Shown here in pieces: positions 51,068 through 60,025 of a stretch of 64,000 nucleotides of DNA. The stretch comes from Bradyrhizobium sp. BRP22. GTDB taxonomy: Bacteria > Pseudomonadota > Alphaproteobacteria > Rhizobiales > Xanthobacteraceae. Numbering within the stretch: position 1 is the first letter of the stretch; every line of letters starts with the position of its first letter. Below the pieces are notes generated by a model. That model searched no databases. It had not been told where the DNA came from and was given only the letters and a program-made list of their open reading frames with translations. Made by a program: the position numbers and the translations under genes. The stretch spans positions 42,001 through 106,000 of the forward strand of contig NZ_JADYVX010000029.1 of NCBI RefSeq assembly GCF_020194175.1, in the 5' to 3' direction.

Positions 51068-51574
51068 ATGACGATGCGCTCCAAGAGTTTCGAGGGAATG
51101 GTGTGCTCGATTGCCGGCGTTCTGGACGCCGTCGGGGACCGCTGGGCGATGCTGATCCTGCGCGATCTTGGTCTTGGGCTCCGCCGCTACGATGACCTGC
51201 GCAAATCGACCGGCGTCACCCACGCCACGCTGTCTGATCGTCTCAAGCATCTCGAAGAGAACGAGCTGATCGAGCGGCGGCTGTATCAGACAGGTCCTGA
51301 CCGCTACGAATACGTTCTGACGCGGAAGGGCGCCGACGTCATCCTCGTGATCCAGGCTCTCGCGCAGGTTGGCGACAAATGGCAGATCGCCGGGGACAAA
51401 GGTCCGCCGCTGAAATTCGTCAATCAGAACAGCGGACGGCCAGTCAAACTTGCCCTTGTCGACGAAAAATCGGGTGAGGTTGTCCGGCTGCGGGATGTGC
51501 GGCCGCAGGCCGGCCCGGGCGCTGATGATTTCGTGCGCTGGCGGCTGTCGAAGTTCGATAGCTTGCCGCGATAA
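51068..51574 (+). CDS. HxlR-family transcriptional regulator
   Basis: This protein of about 168 residues has the HxlR winged helix: VCSIAGVLDAVGDRWAMLILRDLGLGLRRYDDLRKSTGVTHATLSDRLKHLEENELIERR with the conserved cysteine near the start, followed by YVLTRKGADVILVIQALAQVGDKW. It most likely represses the divergent hydroxylase operon via the two ACTCTAATNATNAGAGT sites. Start is ATG 51068 or 51074; GTG 51065 is also in frame. The 51575-51818 gap holds nothing I can support. Confidence 0.9.
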   Translation: MTMRSKSFEGMVCSIAGVLDAVGDRWAMLILRDLGLGLRRYDDLRKSTGVTHATLSDRLKHLEENELIERRLYQTGPDRYEYVLTRKGADVILVIQALAQVGDKWQIAGDKGPPLKFVNQNSGRPVKLALVDEKSGEVVRLRDVRPQAGPGADDFVRWRLSKFDSLPR

Positions 51575-51818
51575 CCCGCCTTTTGCTCAAGAATGTCATC
51601 GATTTTCTCGCCCTGTCCCGGCTTAGATTTGCTCGCTATTCTGCTGTAATCTTTGGGCCATCCCGGTGGGCCGCGCTGTGGGGCCTTGCGGAGTCGCGGC
51701 TAATTGTGTCCGCGCCGACGGCTCGATCTAGCCATTCTGGCGTTATAGCCGTGGGAGACTTCATACCGCTGTAGATCGTTGCCGTGTAGGATGTTCCCTC
51801 AAGAGAGCGAGACAGGTC

Positions 51819-53102
51819 ATGGTCATGGTGAAACCGTCGAAGACCCGCATTGGCAACCACATCCTGCATCCGGAAACGCTGATGCTGAACTATGGCTACG
51901 ATCCGCAATTGTCGGAGGGAGCTGTCAAACCCCCGGTCTTCCTGACCTCGACGTTCGTCTTCAGGACCGCGGAAGACGGCAAGGACTTCTTCGATTTCGT
52001 TGCCGGTCGGCGCGAACCGCCGGAGGGAATGGGCGCGGGCCTGGTCTATTCGCGGTTCAATCATCCGAACAGCGAGATCGTGGAGGACAGGCTCGCCGTC
52101 TACGAGCGCACAGAGAATTGCGTGTTGTTCTCGTCCGGCATGGCGGCGATTTCGACCACGATTCTGGCATTTGCACGGCCCGGCGATGTGATCCTGCATT
52201 CTCAACCGCTGTACGGCGGGACCGAAACGCTGTTTGCAAACACGCTTGCGAAACTCTCGATCGGCGCCGTGGGCTTTGCCGACGGTCTCGACGAAACCGC
52301 GGTCAGGCATGCGGCGGAGGACGCCATGCACAAGGGCCGGGTCGCGATGATCTTCATCGAGACCCCGGCAAATCCCACCAATGGTCTGGTCGATATCGCA
52401 ATGATCCGCGGTATCGCCGAGCTGATCGGGCAGGTTCAGGGCCACACGCCGATCATCGCATGCGACAATACGTTGCTCGGGCCGTTGTTTCAGCGGCCGA
52501 TCGAGCATGGGGCCGATCTTTCCCTGTACTCGCTGACCAAATATGTCGGAGGTCATTCCGACCTGATCGCCGGTGCCGCGCTCGGCTCAAAGGCCCTGAT
52601 GAAGGACGTCAAGGCGTTGCGAGGCGCCATCGGTACCCAACTGGATCCGCATTCCTGCTGGATGATCAGCCGGTCGCTCGAAACCCTGAGCCTGCGGATG
52701 GAAAAGGCCGACAGAAATGCGCACCTCGTGGCGGACTACCTGCGCGACCATCCCAAAGTGGAGAGAGTGCATTATCTCGCCCACCACGCAGAGGACTCCC
52801 CCGCCGGGCGTCTGTTCGCCAGGCAATGCAGCGGAGCAGGCTCGACGTTCTCATTCGACATTGTCGGCGGCCAGACCGCAGCATTCAAATTCCTCAACGC
52901 GCTGCAGATCCTCAAACTGGCGGTGAGTCTGGGCGGCACCGAGTCGCTCGCCAGCCATCCCGCCACCATGACGCACTCAGGCGTCCCGGCAGACATCCGT
53001 CAAAGAATAGGTGTTCTCGACTCCACGATCCGCCTGTCGGTTGGCATCGAGCATCCTTCCGATCTGATCGCCGACATCGCGCACGCTTTGATCGAGGCAT
53101 AG
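51819..53102 (+). CDS. Cys/Met-metabolism PLP enzyme (cystathionine/methionine gamma-lyase-like)
   Basis: This protein of 427 residues belongs to the fold-type I PLP family. Marks are TSTFVFRTAEDGKDFF, GLVYSRFNHPNSEIVEDRLAVYE, FSSGMAAISTT (phosphate-binding), FIETPANPTNG, IIACDNTLLGPLFQ and the cofactor lysine in SLTKYVGGHSDLIAG. It would cleave or synthesise sulfur amino acids; methionine gamma-lyase, cystathionine gamma-synthase and O-acetylhomoserine sulfhydrylase cannot be separated by eye. Start ATG 51819 or 51825. No regulator adjoins. Confidence 0.9.
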   Translation: MVMVKPSKTRIGNHILHPETLMLNYGYDPQLSEGAVKPPVFLTSTFVFRTAEDGKDFFDFVAGRREPPEGMGAGLVYSRFNHPNSEIVEDRLAVYERTENCVLFSSGMAAISTTILAFARPGDVILHSQPLYGGTETLFANTLAKLSIGAVGFADGLDETAVRHAAEDAMHKGRVAMIFIETPANPTNGLVDIAMIRGIAELIGQVQGHTPIIACDNTLLGPLFQRPIEHGADLSLYSLTKYVGGHSDLIAGAALGSKALMKDVKALRGAIGTQLDPHSCWMISRSLETLSLRMEKADRNAHLVADYLRDHPKVERVHYLAHHAEDSPAGRLFARQCSGAGSTFSFDIVGGQTAAFKFLNALQILKLAVSLGGTESLASHPATMTHSGVPADIRQRIGVLDSTIRLSVGIEHPSDLIADIAHALIEA

Positions 53103-53161
53103 TTGCGGCGTGACGGGACAATCTGAACGGACAAGCCGAGACAAGCGAAGTCACCTCGCAA

Positions 53162-53175
53162 GTTACACCTGTAAC
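53162..53175. promoter_or_regulatory. Operator-like inverted repeat upstream of the cytochrome gene
   Basis: GTTACA and TGTAAC are perfect arms with CC between. The site lies about 160 bases before the cytochrome c gene in the 53103-53334 gap. A TetR- or GntR-type binding site is possible. Confidence 0.4.
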
Positions 53176-53334
53176 ACGATAGGCCGACCTCGAAATCATT
53201 TCGTATCGCGAAGGGCATATGTCGGCGCCGCTGGCCGTGAACATGGCCGCTCGGCTGGCTCGCAGCGGGCGCGCCCATGCCGCGGCTGACATTTCATCGT
53301 CCATTCATCGATTTCGGTTTTGGGGCAATACGGG

Positions 53335-54285
53335 ATGTTCGAACTGATCGAACCGGCGGTGTCGATCGTCATCGCGGCCGTGCTGGCATGGTCAGGCATT
53401 CGTAGCTGGCGATCGAAGAATCCAATCGTCAAATGGAGCGGATCAGGTTTAGGGGCTTTGGCTTCCGTCATTGCCGTCTCGATCGGCGTGCTGCTGACGA
53501 TCGGGCTGTTCAAGCTGCACGCGCGCAGCGCCCCTAGCGTGGACTTGAAGGTTGCAGGAACGGCGGAGCAGATCCGGCGCGGCCAGGCGATCGCGGATAG
53601 CTTTTGTGGCGGCTGCCATACCAGGACCGACGCGCTCACCGGCGGTGCGGATGTCGGCAAGGAAATCTCGTTGCCGATCGGTTCATTCATAGCTTCCAAT
53701 CTCACGCCGGCCGGGCAATTGAGCCGATGGTCGGACGGCGATATTTTCCGCGCTATTCGCAATGCCGTCGATCCTGACGGTCGTTGGCTGGTCATCATGT
53801 CCTATACCAACGCCGGGAAGCTGAGTGACGAGGACACCAAGGCCGTGATCGCCTATCTCCGCAGTCTGCCTGCTGCAGGAGAAAAGACGGTAAGTCCGCC
53901 GGATCGGTTCACCCTGCTGGGCGTCGCGATGCTCGGCGCCGGCATGCTGCCGACGGGCAAGCCGGTGTCGACAGAACGCATCACGGCGCCGCCAAAAGGC
54001 CCGACGTCGCAATACGGTGAATATCTCATCTCGTTTCAGGATTGCCGCGAATGCCACGGCAAGGATCTGACCGGCGGCAAACCGGGCCAGCTCGCGCCGC
54101 TGGGGCCTGATCTTGGTGTTGTGAGGGGCTGGAAATTTCGGGAATTCGTCACCACCATGCGGACCGGTGTCGATCCGAACGGTCACACCCTTAGCAATGA
54201 GATGCCGTGGCAGCCGATCGGCCGGATGCAAGATGAAGACCTTCGCGCCATCTATGAGTATCTGACGCGTCTGTCGGCAGTCTGA
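53335..54285 (+). CDS. Membrane-anchored diheme cytochrome c
   Basis: This protein of about 316 residues starts with two hydrophobic segments (about 5-22 and 36-60) that anchor it. Two c-type heme sites follow: CGGCHTRTD near residue 91 and CRECHGKD near 237; methionines after each could be axial ligands. The two heme domains resemble cytochromes that take electrons from alcohol, aldehyde or nicotinate-type dehydrogenases. Its nearness to a molybdenum hydroxylase operon suggests it may be an electron acceptor for such enzymes, but the gene lies apart. Start ATG 53335. Confidence 0.88.
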   Translation: MFELIEPAVSIVIAAVLAWSGIRSWRSKNPIVKWSGSGLGALASVIAVSIGVLLTIGLFKLHARSAPSVDLKVAGTAEQIRRGQAIADSFCGGCHTRTDALTGGADVGKEISLPIGSFIASNLTPAGQLSRWSDGDIFRAIRNAVDPDGRWLVIMSYTNAGKLSDEDTKAVIAYLRSLPAAGEKTVSPPDRFTLLGVAMLGAGMLPTGKPVSTERITAPPKGPTSQYGEYLISFQDCRECHGKDLTGGKPGQLAPLGPDLGVVRGWKFREFVTTMRTGVDPNGHTLSNEMPWQPIGRMQDEDLRAIYEYLTRLSAV

Positions 54286-54319
54286 ACGATTTTGGGCGGC
54301 GCTCGCATCCGTAAAAGAG

Positions 54320-54502
54320 CTAGTTTTTTGGGGCTGCACCAGTGCCCAGCAATTGGCCGGTCTTGCGGCTGAGAAAGTGCAGTCGCGTGCAGGCGGGGCA
54401 GCTTATGGCTGTGAATTCGTTCTGGTCGGTGTTGTCGTCCTCGTCCAGGCTGTGCTGGACGTTGAGATGGGTATTAGGGCAGACGAAGATAAGATGTCTC
54501 AT
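54320..54502 (-). CDS. Small conserved protein with CPxC motif (60 aa)
   Basis: MRHLIFVCPNTHLNVQHSLDEDDNTD..FTAISCPACTRLHFLSRKTGQLLG: an early cysteine (C8) and a CPAC pair suggest a small zinc-ribbon-like fold. Proteins of this exact pattern are common in Bradyrhizobium; the role is not known. The ATG at 54502 is preceded by AAGGGGGAG, a good ribosome-binding site. It is convergent with the cytochrome gene. Confidence 0.78.
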   Translation of the reverse strand: MRHLIFVCPNTHLNVQHSLDEDDNTDQNEFTAISCPACTRLHFLSRKTGQLLGTGAAPKN

Positions 54503-54762
54503 CTCCCCCTTGTCGAAGATTTGCAATCTGGCGACTTGATCTAGCGCAAGGTTTTGCCTCCGCGGAGGTAAAAGATACCCACGGCTCCAAAGCTTTTTCG
54601 CTCCAGCTCGCAGAGCGCCTCCGGCCGCGGGCACGCTGCTGCCGGTAACCTGCTGTCGTTATATGCCGGCAGTGGGGCGGAGATGGTTTGATCCAGAACA
54701 AACGGTGGAGAGCGCTCCGGGATAGCCTGTCGTCGTTACTCAGGCTGAACGGAGCGCACGCA

Positions 54763-56607
54763 ATGGAAACCAAGCCGTCCGACCGCAAAAGGTCTCTTTT
54801 GATGGTGGCGGTGACCGCTGGAGGGCTTGGGCTGTTGCTGGCGCAATGGCTGCTGACAAGCTACACCGCGGTCGAAGTCATTCCTTACAGTCAGTTCGAG
54901 CAGCTGGTGGCGCAGGGCGCCGTCACCGAGGTGACGGTCGGGCAGGACACGATCCAGGGCAAGCTCAAGGACAAGCTGCCGAACGGGAAGACGGCGTTCG
55001 TCACCACGCGTGTCGATCCTGCCTTGGCCAAGGAGCTGGAAGCGAAGGGTATCGCTGTCACCGGCGTGTCGTCGGGCGGTGCGCTGACGACGTTGCTGTC
55101 GTGGGTATTGCCGGCGCTTTTGCTCTATGGAATCTGGATTTTGATGGCAAACCGCATGGGAGGGCGCGAGGGGCTTGGCGGCTTGATGTCGATCGGAAAA
55201 TCGCGCGCCAAGATTTATGTCGAGCAGGATATCAAGGTGACCTTTGCCGACGTGGCCGGCGTCGACGAGGCGAAGTTCGAATTGCAGGAGGTCGTATCGT
55301 TCCTGAAAGATCCGAGCAGCTACGGCCGATTGGGCGCGCATGTGCCGAAGGGAATCCTGCTGGTCGGTCCGCCCGGGACCGGCAAGACCCTGTTGGCGCG
55401 CGCGGTCGCCGGCGAAGCCGGCGTTGCCTTCTTTTCGATCTCTGGTTCCGAATTCGTCGAGATGTTCGTTGGTGTGGGCGCCGCGCGGGTGCGCGATCTG
55501 TTCGAGCAGGCCCGCAAGTCGGCGCCCTGCATCATCTTCATCGATGAACTGGATGCGCTCGGCCGCAGCCGCAGCGCCAACGCGCTCGGCGGTTATGACG
55601 AGAAGGAGCAGACGCTCAATCAGCTCCTGGCTGAACTTGACGGTTTCGATCCACGCTCCGGCGTCATCCTGCTCGCTGCCACCAACCGGCCCGAAATTCT
55701 CGATCCTGCTTTGCTTCGCGCCGGCCGATTCGATCGACAGGTGCTGGTCGACCGTCCCGACAAGCTCGGCCGAGTTGCTATCCTGAAAGTTCATGTGCGG
55801 AAAATCAAAACGGCCGCTGACGTTGATCTGGACAAGATCGCAGGCCTCACCACCGGCTTCACCGGCGCCGATCTTGCCAATCTGATCAACGAAGCCGCGA
55901 TCGCGGCGACGCGGCGCAACGGCGATCAGGTGACCTTCGACGACTTCACCGCGGCGATCGAGCGCATCGTCGCCGGGATCGAGAAGAAGAGCAGGGTCTT
56001 GAACAACGAGGAACGCCGCCGGACTGCCTATCATGAGATGGGGCACGCGCTGGTGGCCGCCAGCCTGCCTGGCGTCGATCCGGTTCAGAAGGTTTCGATC
56101 ATTCCGCGCGGCATCGGCGCGCTGGGCTACACCATGCAACGTCCGACCGAAGACCGGTTCCTTCTCACGGTCAGCGAGCTCAAGAACCGGATCGCGGTCC
56201 TGCTGGGCGGACGGGCCTCCGAGCGGCTGATCTTCGATGGCGACGTCTCGACGGGAGCGGCCGATGACCTCGTGCGCGCGACCGAGATCGCCATGGAAAT
56301 GGTGACGAAGTACGGGATGGATCGAACGGTCGGTCAACGCACCTACGCGCCCAGGCCGCAGATCTTCATGCCGGCGACGCAGGATGCCGTCGTCAGCGCG
56401 TCGGAGGCGACGGGACGCGAAATCGATCTCGCCGTGCGGCAGTTGATCGATGAGGGAGCCGATCGCGCCTACCAGATCCTCGAGCGGCGTCGTGCGGAAC
56501 TCGAGGCCGGTGTTGAGTTGCTGATCGCGCAGGAAACCTTGACGGCGGAGCAATTTGCTCCGTTGCGCGCAGCCCGACCGGCGGGCGACGGCAAAGCCGC
56601 TGCCTGA
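54763..56607 (+). CDS. ftsH: ATP-dependent zinc metalloprotease FtsH
   Basis: This protein of about 614 residues has two membrane helices (about 14-33 and 105-125) around a periplasmic part, an AAA module with Walker A GPPGTGKT near 203, Walker B IIFIDELDALG, the second region of homology (ATNRPEILDPALLRAGRFDR), and the zinc site HEMGH near 424 with a downstream aspartate. It unfolds and degrades membrane proteins. It is shorter than the usual alphaproteobacterial FtsH, and not with tilS, so it is probably a second copy. Start ATG 54763, as the upstream open frame is featureless. Confidence 0.93.
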   Translation: METKPSDRKRSLLMVAVTAGGLGLLLAQWLLTSYTAVEVIPYSQFEQLVAQGAVTEVTVGQDTIQGKLKDKLPNGKTAFVTTRVDPALAKELEAKGIAVTGVSSGGALTTLLSWVLPALLLYGIWILMANRMGGREGLGGLMSIGKSRAKIYVEQDIKVTFADVAGVDEAKFELQEVVSFLKDPSSYGRLGAHVPKGILLVGPPGTGKTLLARAVAGEAGVAFFSISGSEFVEMFVGVGAARVRDLFEQARKSAPCIIFIDELDALGRSRSANALGGYDEKEQTLNQLLAELDGFDPRSGVILLAATNRPEILDPALLRAGRFDRQVLVDRPDKLGRVAILKVHVRKIKTAADVDLDKIAGLTTGFTGADLANLINEAAIAATRRNGDQVTFDDFTAAIERIVAGIEKKSRVLNNEERRRTAYHEMGHALVAASLPGVDPVQKVSIIPRGIGALGYTMQRPTEDRFLLTVSELKNRIAVLLGGRASERLIFDGDVSTGAADDLVRATEIAMEMVTKYGMDRTVGQRTYAPRPQIFMPATQDAVVSASEATGREIDLAVRQLIDEGADRAYQILERRRAELEAGVELLIAQETLTAEQFAPLRAARPAGDGKAAA

Positions 56608-56711
56608 CCACGTTGGTTTCGTCGTGCCCCGACGCGAACCCTGGCAGAGCTTCGGCTTGCTTTCCATATTGATGGTAACAACCCGCTCTCACGGCCCCGC
56701 AGGAGAAAACG

Positions 56712-56885
56712 ATGTTCTCTGTCCCTCGAAAGCCGCGTGGCGAACCGGGCGATCAAGCTGATGAGGCGCCGGGTTTGATCGATCAGGACCAGGTTGATGT
56801 CGAGCGTGACGCGCCGCTCGGCGAGAATGAGCCGGTCGAACGCGAGCCGCGTGAGACGCCGGAGCGGCCATCGTTCGAAGAGTGA
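56712..56885 (+). CDS. Small acidic hydrophilic protein (57 aa)
   Basis: The frame reads MFSVPRKPRGEPGDQADEAPG, then an acidic run with DQDQVDVERDAPLGENEPVE, ending RPSFEE. It is highly charged and probably disordered. GCAGGAGAAAACG before the ATG is a good ribosome-binding site, and the gene lies 104 bases after ftsH on the same strand. I do not recognise a family. Confidence 0.55.
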   Translation: MFSVPRKPRGEPGDQADEAPGLIDQDQVDVERDAPLGENEPVEREPRETPERPSFEE

Positions 56886-57061
56886 TGCGCGCGTGATCCC
56901 GTGTGGCTAGAGCGCCGCCAGGAATCTTCTGGGCCTCCGCGCGTAGCGGGTGCCAGCGTTGCAATTTCGGATCAGACGATCGGCCGTTCGATTTGCGCGG
57001 GATCAACGCGAGGTGCCCGGCGGGCTGGCTCAGTTGGCAGAGGAAAAAAGGAGCTACGCGG

Positions 57062-57274
57062 ATGGCCCGCTTCATTGCCCGGTTTTACAAGCGTGTGCTC
57101 GGCGAGAACGGCCAGATGGGCGACGTCTGCCAATGTACGGTGGACCTCGACGTCTCGGACGACGCGCAAGCAGTAGACACTGCCAAGCAAAAATTCTGCG
57201 AGATGCACGGGGTTCGTGATTGGACCCTGCACGCCGACCGGCTCGAGGTGAAGCCGGCCGATTTTCCGTCCTAG
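57062..57274 (+). CDS. Small conserved protein (70 aa)
   Basis: MARFIARFYKRVLGENGQMGDVCQCTVDLDVSDDAQAVDTAKQKFCEMHGVRDWTLHADRLEV: a beta-alpha-beta pattern with CQC and a third cysteine (KFCE). It resembles small uncharacterised Bradyrhizobium proteins. AAAAGGAGC lies 7 bases before the ATG at 57062. It is followed by a palindromic repeat. Confidence 0.75.
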   Translation: MARFIARFYKRVLGENGQMGDVCQCTVDLDVSDDAQAVDTAKQKFCEMHGVRDWTLHADRLEVKPADFPS

Positions 57275-57304
57275 GAAGGTTCGCGCGGCATTTTCGGCTA
57301 GCCA

Positions 57305-57416
57305 TCATTCCGGGGCGCACGCAAAGGCGCGAACCCGGAATCCATCTCACCATCTGCCTGCGCAGCGGCCGAATAGATTCCGGGCCTGCGTGCCATTGCC
57401 CGCATCCCGGAATAAC
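57305..57416. repeat. Palindromic intergenic repeat (CATTCCGGGGCG type), copy 2
   Basis: TCATTCCGGGGCGCACGCAA starts and GCCCGCATCCCGGAATAAC ends the element, with inner GAACCCGGAATCCATC and ATAGATTCCGGGCCTGCG. It is the same family as 17601-17706. Confidence 0.8.
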
Positions 57417-57438
57417 CGTTGCGTTCGGCCAACGCTCG

Positions 57439-57816
57439 TTACGGACAGGGATGACGGTAGCCGTCAGTGCCGAGATAGGTACCGGAGGCGGGATCGTAGG
57501 AGCGGAAGCGCTGCGCGCAGTAGGCTTGGGCGTTAGCCGCCTCTGCTTGGCTGGATGCAATGGCACCGCCGATGATGGCGCCGGCGGCAAGTCCACCAAG
57601 CACGGCAGCGCCGGTTCCGTATCCACCCCCGTACCCGCGTCGGTATCCATAGTGCCGGTAGCCGGGACCGCCATGCCAGCGGCGGTATTGTACCTGCTGT
57701 GCTGCAGACTCCTGCACCATGGGGGACGGCATCATGGGCGCGGCTCGAACAGGTAGGGATGCCGACAACGTCAGCGCTGTGGCGGCGGCAATCAGGAAAA
57801 TCCTACGCATGTTCAC
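57439..57816 (-). CDS. BA14K-like exported protein
   Basis: This protein of 125 residues has a signal peptide (MRRIFLIAAATALTLSASLPVRA), a glycine/arginine/tyrosine-rich part (YRRWHGGPGYRHYGYRRGYGGGYG), a hydrophobic glycine segment, and the BA14K ending AQAYCAQRFRSYDPASGTYLGTDGYRHPC. The family was described in Brucella as an immunoreactive membrane-associated protein with possible lectin-like behaviour. GTG at 57816 is favoured because AGGAG lies 6 bases upstream; ATG 57810 is the alternative. The 57817-58141 gap is otherwise empty. Confidence 0.82.
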   Translation of the reverse strand: MNMRRIFLIAAATALTLSASLPVRAAPMMPSPMVQESAAQQVQYRRWHGGPGYRHYGYRRGYGGGYGTGAAVLGGLAAGAIIGGAIASSQAEAANAQAYCAQRFRSYDPASGTYLGTDGYRHPCP

Positions 57817-58141
57817 GGCTTGCTCCTTTTCTTGTTAAGTTGGGAACACAACGGCCGTGCTGCCGGACGGTTCCCCGGGGACTTCCCGCTCCCGACGTCA
57901 GAAAGTCGGCGATGGGCCGGTTGTCAGTACAAGATTCCCATCCTGGGGTCATCACCGATCGGACCGCTGGTTGGAGGTCGTTGTCGTGTGACCCGCTTCG
58001 GGGTCCGGATGCTTTTTTGGGCCGAAAACGCCAGGATTTGCCGAAACTTTCAGCGCGCCCGATCGCGTTTGCCGGGCTACCTAGTGGGCGAGGGGATCGC
58101 TTCACGGTCGTGAGGCGGACGCGCGAGGGAGGATGACCAAC

Positions 58142-59113
58142 ATGGTCGAAGCGGCACGAGTTTCCCAGGCTAGTCTGCCGGTGATCGATATCTCCGGCCT
58201 TTCGTCGCCCGACCCGTCGGATCGCAAGGCGGTTGCCGCCAAGCTTCGTGGGGCCTGTCTGTATAACGGCTTTTTCTACATCGCCAACCACGGGATTGAT
58301 GAAGCGCTCGTTGCCAACGTCTTCGCGGAGGCGGCCGCCTTCTTCGATCTGCCGGCGGAGATAAAGGCTGAGGTCGACAAGTCGCGCTCGAAGGCCAATC
58401 GCGGCTATGAGCCGCTGCAGGGCCAGACGTTGGAGCCCGGCGCGCCGCCGGATCTCAAGGAGGGCTATTATGTCGGGCCCGAGCACGCGGCGGATGATCC
58501 ACGCGTGCTCGCCGGCATGTTCAATCACGGCGCCAACCAATGGCCGGCATCGCGGCCGAACTTCAAGCCGGTGATGGAAGCCTATCTCGACGTGATGCTG
58601 GATCTGTCGGCGCGGATGATGGGTGGCATCGCGCTCTCGCTCGATCTGCCCGAAGACTACTTTGCGGGTTATTGCACCGACGCGATGGCGACGGTTCGAT
58701 TGCTGCACTATCCGCCGCAGCTTGCCAACGGCAATCCGGATCAGAAGGGCGCCGGTGCGCACACCGATTTCGGCGGGCTGACGCTGCTTCGCCAGGGTGA
58801 CGTCGGCGGCCTGCAGGTCTGGGACCAGGCCACCGGCGGCTGGATCCATGCCGACCCGGTGCCCGGCACGTACGTCGTCAATCTCGGTGACATGATCGCG
58901 CGCTGGACCAACGACAAATACCGCTCGACCCTGCATCGCGTGGTCAACGTGTCCGGCCGCGAGCGCTATTCGGTGCCGTTCTTCTACACCGGCAATTACG
59001 CGCACAAGGTCGAATGCATCCCGACCTGCCTTGCGGCCGGCGAGCAGCCGAAATATCCGCCTGTAACGGTCGAGGAGCATATGCGCGCGATGTACAAGCG
59101 GACCTACAAGTAG
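58142..59113 (+). CDS. 2-oxoglutarate/Fe(II)-dependent oxygenase, isopenicillin N synthase family
   Basis: This protein of about 323 residues has the DIOX N-terminal domain (LPVIDISGLSSPDPSDRKAVAAKLRGACLYNGFFYIANHG) and the jelly-roll core. Iron ligands are HTDFGG near 207 (H-x-D) and the histidine in STLHRVVN near 264; RYSVPFF supplies the arginine and serine that bind 2-oxoglutarate. It hydroxylates or desaturates a small molecule. GGGAGG stands 9 bases before ATG 58142; an in-frame ATG at 58133 is too close. It heads a run with a hydrolase and a molybdenum hydroxylase. Confidence 0.9.
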   Translation: MVEAARVSQASLPVIDISGLSSPDPSDRKAVAAKLRGACLYNGFFYIANHGIDEALVANVFAEAAAFFDLPAEIKAEVDKSRSKANRGYEPLQGQTLEPGAPPDLKEGYYVGPEHAADDPRVLAGMFNHGANQWPASRPNFKPVMEAYLDVMLDLSARMMGGIALSLDLPEDYFAGYCTDAMATVRLLHYPPQLANGNPDQKGAGAHTDFGGLTLLRQGDVGGLQVWDQATGGWIHADPVPGTYVVNLGDMIARWTNDKYRSTLHRVVNVSGRERYSVPFFYTGNYAHKVECIPTCLAAGEQPKYPPVTVEEHMRAMYKRTYK

Positions 59114-59125
59114 TCCGTCGTCGCC

Positions 59126-59887
59126 ATGGCCCCATCCACGCGTTACACCTTCATCCTGATCCACGGCGCCTGGCAGGGCGCCTGGGCCTGGGAGACCATC
59201 GTTCCGCGCCTGAAGGCGCTCGGTCATGAGGCGATCGCCGTCGACCTGCCGGGCAACGGCCACAACCCGTTGCCTCCGGAACAGGTCAATCTCGAACGCT
59301 ATGCCGCGCACGTCGTCGACATCATCGACAGGACCGAAGGTCCGATCATCATGGTGGGGCACAGCATGGGCGGCACCGCTGCCGCGCAGGCCAGCGAGTT
59401 GCGGCCCGATCGAATCGCGCTTGCGATCTTCCTCTGCGCGTTCATGCTACCCGACGGGATGTCCGTGCTGCAGTTCTACGAGCGCTATCTGGAGCCGTGG
59501 ATGCGCGGCGCGCATGCGCGTGTCACCTATGATGAGGCGGGCCTGCTGTCGCGCATCGATCCGGCTTCAGCGGTCGAGGTATTCTACCAGAAGGCCGATC
59601 GCGCCTTGGCCGAAGCCGCGGCGCTTCGCCTGACGCCGCAGCCCGAAGGCGGCCGCCGCTCGCAACTGAAGCTGTCGCCGGAGCGCTTCGGCACCGTGCC
59701 GCGCGTCTATATCGAGGCACGCGAGGATCGCTCGGTGCACCTGCCGCTGCAGCGGAAGATGCTGGAATTGTCGCCGTGCCTTGAGGTCTACGGCCTCGAC
59801 AGCGATCACGCGCCGCAGCTCTCGCAGCCGGATGAACTGGTCGCGCTGTTCATGAGGGCGGTCGCCGAGCACGCCCGCACGCTGTGA
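59126..59887 (+). CDS. Alpha/beta hydrolase (methyl esterase-like)
   Basis: This protein of 253 residues has YTFILIHGAWQGAWAWE at the start (HG oxyanion strand), MVGHSMGGTAAAQASE with nucleophile S80, and a C-terminal histidine in LDSDHAPQLSQPDEL. This is the pattern of the salicylate-binding-protein/methyl-ketone-esterase group, which cleaves small esters. It starts 12 bases after the oxygenase stop, so they are cotranscribed. Substrate unknown. The 59888-60025 gap before the hydroxylase operon shows no feature. Confidence 0.88.
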   Translation: MAPSTRYTFILIHGAWQGAWAWETIVPRLKALGHEAIAVDLPGNGHNPLPPEQVNLERYAAHVVDIIDRTEGPIIMVGHSMGGTAAAQASELRPDRIALAIFLCAFMLPDGMSVLQFYERYLEPWMRGAHARVTYDEAGLLSRIDPASAVEVFYQKADRALAEAAALRLTPQPEGGRRSQLKLSPERFGTVPRVYIEAREDRSVHLPLQRKMLELSPCLEVYGLDSDHAPQLSQPDELVALFMRAVAEHARTL

Positions 59888-60025
59888 TGGATATTTCGAC
59901 CGCGCTTCACTCGCGGCGGGCAGATCGATGCTTCATTTGTGAGCAAATGGTGCTCATTTCACTTCGTTGACAGCACTTTCACGCCACCTATCCTGACTGC
60001 ACTTCCGGCGACCTGAAGAGATCAG

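Noticed and set aside
54736..56667. 643-codon minus-strand frame opposite ftsH
   Set aside because: Shadow frame; ftsH with intact Walker and zinc motifs is the real gene.
57803..59362. 519-codon minus-strand frame opposite the oxygenase
   Set aside because: No motif, and it crosses the clear oxygenase and hydrolase genes.
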